DNA of 9,229 nucleotides, from contig CANAXK010000051.1 in the NCBI GenBank assembly GCA_947365485.1, positions 1 through 9,229 on the forward strand, in the 5' to 3' direction. Shown piece after piece: positions 6,449-9,229 of this stretch. The position numbers and the translations under genes are program-made. Below the pieces are notes generated by a model. That model ran no database searches, had not been told where the DNA came from, and saw only the letters and a list, made by a program, of their open reading frames with translations. The DNA is from an uncultured bacterium (GTDB taxonomy: Bacteria > Cyanobacteriota > Vampirovibrionia > Gastranaerophilales > Gastranaerophilaceae). The stretch's first letter is position 1. The number at the start of each line of letters is the position of its first letter.

Positions 6449-6971
6449 TTATATATTGTTGCACATTGTTAAAATTAATAATGAAATTATAATAATGAAT
6501 ATGCTTATTTGATATAAAAACTTATACCATTTGTTGGTATCAAGAAAATGTTTGAGTGGGCTGTTTTCCTTTATAATAAGGATCACAAATAAAGATAATA
6601 TTAGTGCAATTATGAATGCAATTATCTCATATAAACTTAGGAAAAATAGGGTATCAATAATTGCTTCTAATGTGCTGGTACAATTATTGAATAAGCAATC
6701 ATCGCTATAATTATCAGGAGATGATATTGCATTCAATATATCTTTGATGATTATAATTATTGAAATGAGATAAAGCGTAATATTAATAATAGCGGTCCCT
6801 ATGATAACAAAGTTAGGATAATAAAATTTTTTTTAACCAAGAAGTAAATTGATAAAATAGCTTAATTCCCTTCCTGGCCAAGATAAAAGGAAATACTAGA
6901 GCTTGCACTATGATTCTATCTTTAAACCAATTATAAATAGTTTTTATTATTTTAATACTTTTTCCAAGTAT
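6449..6971 (-). pseudogene. Broken third immunity-family membrane gene (start codon loss plus frameshift)
   Basis: Joining two frames on the minus strand gives a protein of about 173 residues related to the two intact membrane proteins. It has A-L-V-F-P-F near the N-terminus (compare I-L-I-F-P-F in copy 2), several hydrophobic segments, and F-L-D-T-N-K-W-Y-K before the last one. Two lesions are visible. The codon at the position of the leaderless ATG is ATA (6969-6971), followed by L-G-K where copy 2 has L-R-K. An 8-A tract (T-run at 6827-6834) carries one base too many, so the upstream frame stops at TAA 6813-6815. The remaining 95-residue ORF from TTG 6736 has lost its front half. No toxin domain adjoins it, so it looks like an orphan immunity relic. 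Slippage on the A-tract could restore the frame, but the ATA start argues against expression. Confidence 0.7.
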
Positions 6972-6977
6972 GCTCTA

Positions 6978-7006
6978 GTTTTAAAAGTTTAATCCTTATC
7001 TGTCAA
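6978..7006 (-). promoter_or_regulatory. Degenerate promoter of the broken third immunity gene
   Basis: On the minus strand, TTGACA (7001-7006), a 17-bp spacer nearly identical to that of copy 2, and TAAAAC (6978-6983) in place of the -10. Geometry again puts +1 at 6971, on the base where an ATG would be expected but ATA is found. The repeat unit shared with 6393-6421 points to duplication of the promoter together with the gene. Confidence 0.5.
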
Positions 7007-7052
7007 GCAGGTAGGAATATTATATTTTACTAATCAAGAAAGGAATTTTTGT

Positions 7053-7688
7053 ATGGAAGAAACTCTCTTACAAGAACAAAGTCAACCTGAAACAACTGCT
7101 CTGACATCCAATGAGCCGGTGCAAACCGCCGATAACCCGTTGGAGCAAAGCAGCGGTTCTGTACAAACAGAAGGACAATCCACGGACCCTTCAAATCTAA
7201 TCTTAGGTAAGTTTAAATCAGTGGAAGATTTATCTAAGGCGTATCAGGAGATGGAGAAATACCAGGGAATACGCTCAAAAGAACTCGGGAACCTGAGGCA
7301 GAATACTGCCATGCTTCATAATATTGTGAATGCATGGGAGGCTCAAGCCATGCTTCAAGGCGATGCACAGGAATTACAGGCAGCTGCAGAAAAATACAAT
7401 TCTCCGCAGTATTTCCAAAACCCTGCATTCAAGCAGATGTACAAGGAAGCTTATCTTGCACTCGGCAAGAATCTGGATTCCGAAAAGTTCATCAACCTGC
7501 TTGAAGGATACGTCGAATCAAGAATCTTTGCGCATGAAAAAGAAAGGGCTGCTAAGTCTGAAACGCAGATGGTTATTGATTCCATGGCGTACTCCAAAAA
7601 TAATTCAACATCTCTTACTCCTCCTAAAAAACGTCTTGATGAAATGACGCCTAAAGAAGTAGACGAACTCTTGGAAAGGTTGATTTAG
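7053..7688 (+). CDS. Capsid scaffolding protein
   Basis: 211 residues. The N-terminus (1-50) is Gln/Glu/Thr/Ser-rich and disordered. It is followed by G-K-F-K-S-V-E-D-L-S-K-A-Y-Q-E-M, a pattern very common at this place in phage scaffolding proteins. The middle is helical and likely coiled. A basic segment T-P-P-K-K-R-L-D-E-M-T leads into a C-terminal helix, where scaffolds such as P22 gp8 bind coat. The protein would guide coat assembly into a procapsid and then leave or be degraded. The gene directly precedes the major capsid gene. RBS GAAAGGA lies 8 nt before ATG 7053. The higher GC content than the upstream membrane genes marks the return to the structural module. Confidence 0.85.
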   Translation: MEETLLQEQSQPETTALTSNEPVQTADNPLEQSSGSVQTEGQSTDPSNLILGKFKSVEDLSKAYQEMEKYQGIRSKELGNLRQNTAMLHNIVNAWEAQAMLQGDAQELQAAAEKYNSPQYFQNPAFKQMYKEAYLALGKNLDSEKFINLLEGYVESRIFAHEKERAAKSETQMVIDSMAYSKNNSTSLTPPKKRLDEMTPKEVDELLERLI

Positions 7689-7703
7689 GGATAGGGGTAA
7701 ATA

Positions 7704-7723
7704 GGGTTTGAGTAATCAAACCT
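7704..7723 (+). promoter_or_regulatory. Hairpin in the leader of the major capsid gene
   Basis: GGTTTGA (7705-7711) and TCAAACC (7716-7722) form a 7-bp stem closed by GTAA, extendable by a G-T pair. It lies between the scaffold stop and the capsid RBS (AAAGGA 7737-7742). No U-tract follows. An mRNA processing or stabilising hairpin that helps raise coat expression above scaffold is plausible. Confidence 0.45.
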
Positions 7724-7748
7724 CACTATTAAAAAGAAAGGACAAAAA

Positions 7749-8678
7749 ATGACATCAACAAAACAAATGATAGTCAATGCTTTTTCAAAAGCATTCAACA
7801 AACATTTTTACAACGAGCTCGTTATTGGTAAACTTGCTCACTCTGAAATGAAACAGCACATTAACAAAGGCGATGAAGTAGATATTACAATGCCCGGGCT
7901 TGTTACCCTGTTTGATTACGACGGAGGTAACCTCCCTACAGCAGAAGCTGCTACACTTTCTACCTGCAAGGTGAAAATCGACAGAGGTAAAGCTTTCCAC
8001 TTCGAATTATCAGAAATGGAAGAAAAAATGCTCCAAGGCTCAAAAGATAATCCGGAAGACCAGGTCGAACTTGCAAAAGATTACACAAACGATGCTATCA
8101 AGCAGTTTGCAGCAGCAGTTGATGCTTCTTACGCTAATCTTTACACAAGAGCTGGCCATTATCTAGATAACAGTGGCTCTGCTATTACACTTACACCGCA
8201 AATTGCAAAAGACATTTTTGCTTACATGCAGGCTAAATTCCAGCGCGGTGACGGCAAAGGCCACACTAACTGGATTGACGGCTCAATGGTTTGTGTAATT
8301 CCGCCTGAATACCAGTTCTATCTTGGACAGTTGGAAGAGTTGAAATATACAGAATCCGGCAAAACACAGCTTGAAAAAGGCTACATTGGTAATCTTTGCG
8401 GCTGGGAAATCCTTGTTTCAAACAACATCGCGCAGCCTGAAGACGGCGTTTTCTATCCGTTGTTCGGTGTTAAGGACAAAACTCTTGCCGGTGGTATATC
8501 TGCTGATTTGAACACAACTTACTACACTCCTGAAAAGAACTTCAACACTTGCTACAAAGGTTACGGCTTGTACGGTGTAGGTGCTCCAAGAGCTGATTAT
8601 CTGGGTACTGCTAAAATTAAAGCGCCTTTGACAATCACTTTACCTGCTTCAACTACAAATTCAAGTGACAAATCGTAA
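7749..8678 (+). CDS. Major capsid protein (HK97-fold)
   Basis: 309 residues, the main shell subunit. Assignment rests on position right after scaffold and on the characteristic layout. A helical N-arm (1-35) is followed by K-G-D-E-V-D-I-T-M-P-G, where many HK97-fold coats have G-D-x-V-x-I. Then come V-K-I-D-R-G-K-A-F-H-F-E-L-S-E-M-E, the usual strand and helix of the E-loop/P-domain region. A long middle helix includes Q-F-A-A-A-V-D-A-S-Y-A-N-L-Y. The A-domain has G-W-E-I-L-V-S-N-N-I, the common end of the coat domain. The Ser/Thr-rich C-terminus is flexible. Strong RBS AAAGGA precedes ATG 7749. An unusual insertion domain is not evident. Confidence 0.85.
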   Translation: MTSTKQMIVNAFSKAFNKHFYNELVIGKLAHSEMKQHINKGDEVDITMPGLVTLFDYDGGNLPTAEAATLSTCKVKIDRGKAFHFELSEMEEKMLQGSKDNPEDQVELAKDYTNDAIKQFAAAVDASYANLYTRAGHYLDNSGSAITLTPQIAKDIFAYMQAKFQRGDGKGHTNWIDGSMVCVIPPEYQFYLGQLEELKYTESGKTQLEKGYIGNLCGWEILVSNNIAQPEDGVFYPLFGVKDKTLAGGISADLNTTYYTPEKNFNTCYKGYGLYGVGAPRADYLGTAKIKAPLTITLPASTTNSSDKS

Positions 8679-8696
8679 TTATGAAAGGACAAATTT

Positions 8697-9086
8697 ATGA
8701 CAAGAGATATTATTAACGTTCAGTATCCGACTCTTGAACACACAGAGTCTGTTGCAAATATTGCTATCACAAAACAAGCTGTTACAGCAGCCAACGGGAT
8801 CACTATTGAAGAAGCGTTTTCTAACAAAAATAACTCCCTGTTTATTGTTATTGATAACACTGCTACAGCAGAGTCTTTATTAACAGTAAAAGCCGGAGAT
8901 GCTTACCCAAATTCAATGCTTGGTGATATCGTAATTGAACTACCGACCGGCGTTTCTGCTATTCAGCTTCAAGACTTATCACGTTTTGAAAAAGCTGACG
9001 GCTCAATCGACTTGGATTTTGCAACCGGATTTGCCGGAACAATTTATGCAATCGCAAAATGGGCCGGTGTTAGAGAAGTAAACTAG
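8697..9086 (+). CDS. Small head accessory protein (putative capsid decoration)
   Basis: 129 residues, beta-rich in appearance, without Cys or membrane segments. It starts 18 nt after the capsid stop, with GAAAGGA 7 nt before the ATG. Small beta proteins at this position are often decoration or head-stabilising proteins on the outside of the shell. The alternating V/I-rich stretches (S-L-F-I-V-I-D-N-T, G-D-I-V-I-E-L-P) and I-Y-A-I-A-K-W at the end fit a small beta barrel. I cannot name the family. The terminator just downstream closes this transcription unit, so it is made at coat-like levels. Confidence 0.6.
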   Translation: MTRDIINVQYPTLEHTESVANIAITKQAVTAANGITIEEAFSNKNNSLFIVIDNTATAESLLTVKAGDAYPNSMLGDIVIELPTGVSAIQLQDLSRFEKADGSIDLDFATGFAGTIYAIAKWAGVREVN

Positions 9087-9098
9087 TTTTATGGTTTG

Positions 9099-9130
9099 AA
9101 TCAGGGAAGAATTTTTCTTCCCTGATTTTT
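9099..9130 (+). terminator. Intrinsic terminator after the capsid genes
   Basis: AATCAGGGAAG (9099-9109) pairs perfectly with CTTCCCTGATT (9117-9127), with two further A-T pairs possible inside the loop. Five T follow the last G-A of the stem (9126-9130). It lies 13 nt after the stop of the head accessory gene and before the next RBS. It would end or attenuate the high-level capsid transcript. Confidence 0.88.
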
Positions 9131-9145
9131 GTAGAAAGGAATGTT

Positions 9146-9229
9146 ATGTACAAAATAAAATATATTCCGACCGGACATATTTTTATCCTTCCAGAAGCCG
9201 TTGCGCTTGAGCTCAAAGAAAAATCACCC
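9146..9229 (+). CDS. Unidentified phage protein, 5' part only
   Basis: The first 28 residues of a gene that runs off the window. The start is M-Y-K-I-K-Y-I-P-T-G-H-I-F-I-L-P, a short hydrophobic strand-rich beginning, then an acidic helix. RBS GAAAGGA (9134-9140) is 5 nt before ATG 9146. ATG 9141 touches the RBS and is unlikely. It lies beyond the terminator, so its expression needs read-through or its own promoter. Position suggests a head-completion or connector protein, but too little is visible to name it. Confidence 0.6.
   Translation, partial: MYKIKYIPTGHIFILPEAVALELKEKSP

Noticed and set aside
1981..6971. The minus-strand membrane proteins as holins or lysis genes
   Set aside because: They oppose the late operon, have their own near-consensus promoters and pair one by one with the toxin-like genes, which fits immunity rather than timed lysis. 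No endolysin is nearby.
6998..7026. + strand promoter before the scaffold gene (TATATT at 7021-7026)
   Set aside because: The expected -35 position has no resemblance to TTGACA; operon read-through is sufficient.
1..9229. tRNA genes, CRISPR arrays, integrase or attachment sites
   Set aside because: No cloverleaf-like sequence, regularly spaced repeats, recombinase-like protein or long flanking direct repeats were seen.

Overview
The window is part of a tailed-phage (or prophage) head-morphogenesis module. On the + strand it carries a P22-type portal gene, a scaffolding gene, a major capsid gene and a small head accessory gene, in the usual order. Two short genes, one a GNAT-like acetyltransferase, lie upstream of the portal. 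The DNA is AT-rich, and its Shine-Dalgarno sites are mostly AAAGGA. Nothing identifies the host; an uncultured AT-rich gut-type bacterium is only an impression. Large terminase, tail, lysis and integrase genes are not in the window, so temperate versus virulent lifestyle cannot be read directly.

Two cargo units interrupt this ordinary module, one just before and one just after the portal gene. Each has a + strand gene (about 743/880-2010 and 4460-5929) that starts with a low-complexity, acidic, presumably virion-associated N-terminus. Each ends in a related C-terminal domain of about 190 residues. In the second gene that domain contains D-G-Y-D-(5 residues)-H, an exact match to the DxYDx5H catalytic signature of colicin M, the lipid II-cleaving bacteriocin. 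The first gene has D-F-F-D-(5)-H. Blocks of similarity to colicin M lie on both sides of the motif.

Convergent to each toxin-like gene, on the minus strand, lies a small polytopic membrane protein (1981-2463 and 5940-6386). A third, broken relative follows (6449-6971). The three share a motif of the form F-L-x-x-N-K-x-Y and are the natural candidates for immunity proteins. A convergent immunity gene matches the colicin M arrangement, and multi-span immunity proteins are known for Pseudomonas M-type bacteriocins.

All three minus-strand genes have a sigma70-type promoter (17-bp spacer) placed so that transcription would begin on the first base of the start codon, or of an ATA replacing it in the broken copy. 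They therefore look leaderless and constitutive, and antisense to the phage late operon. The first toxin gene seems to be entered through an RBS and ATG at 743, in the wrong frame. A T TTG GGG heptamer, of the form X XXY YYZ, could shift ribosomes -1 into the toxin frame.

Reading: a phage whose virions may carry one or two colicin M-like peptidoglycan-precursor toxins, delivered at infection, while a resident prophage protects its host with constitutively made membrane immunity proteins. Gene order, motifs and promoters are visible in the sequence. Lipid II cleavage, virion packaging and immunity are inferences.
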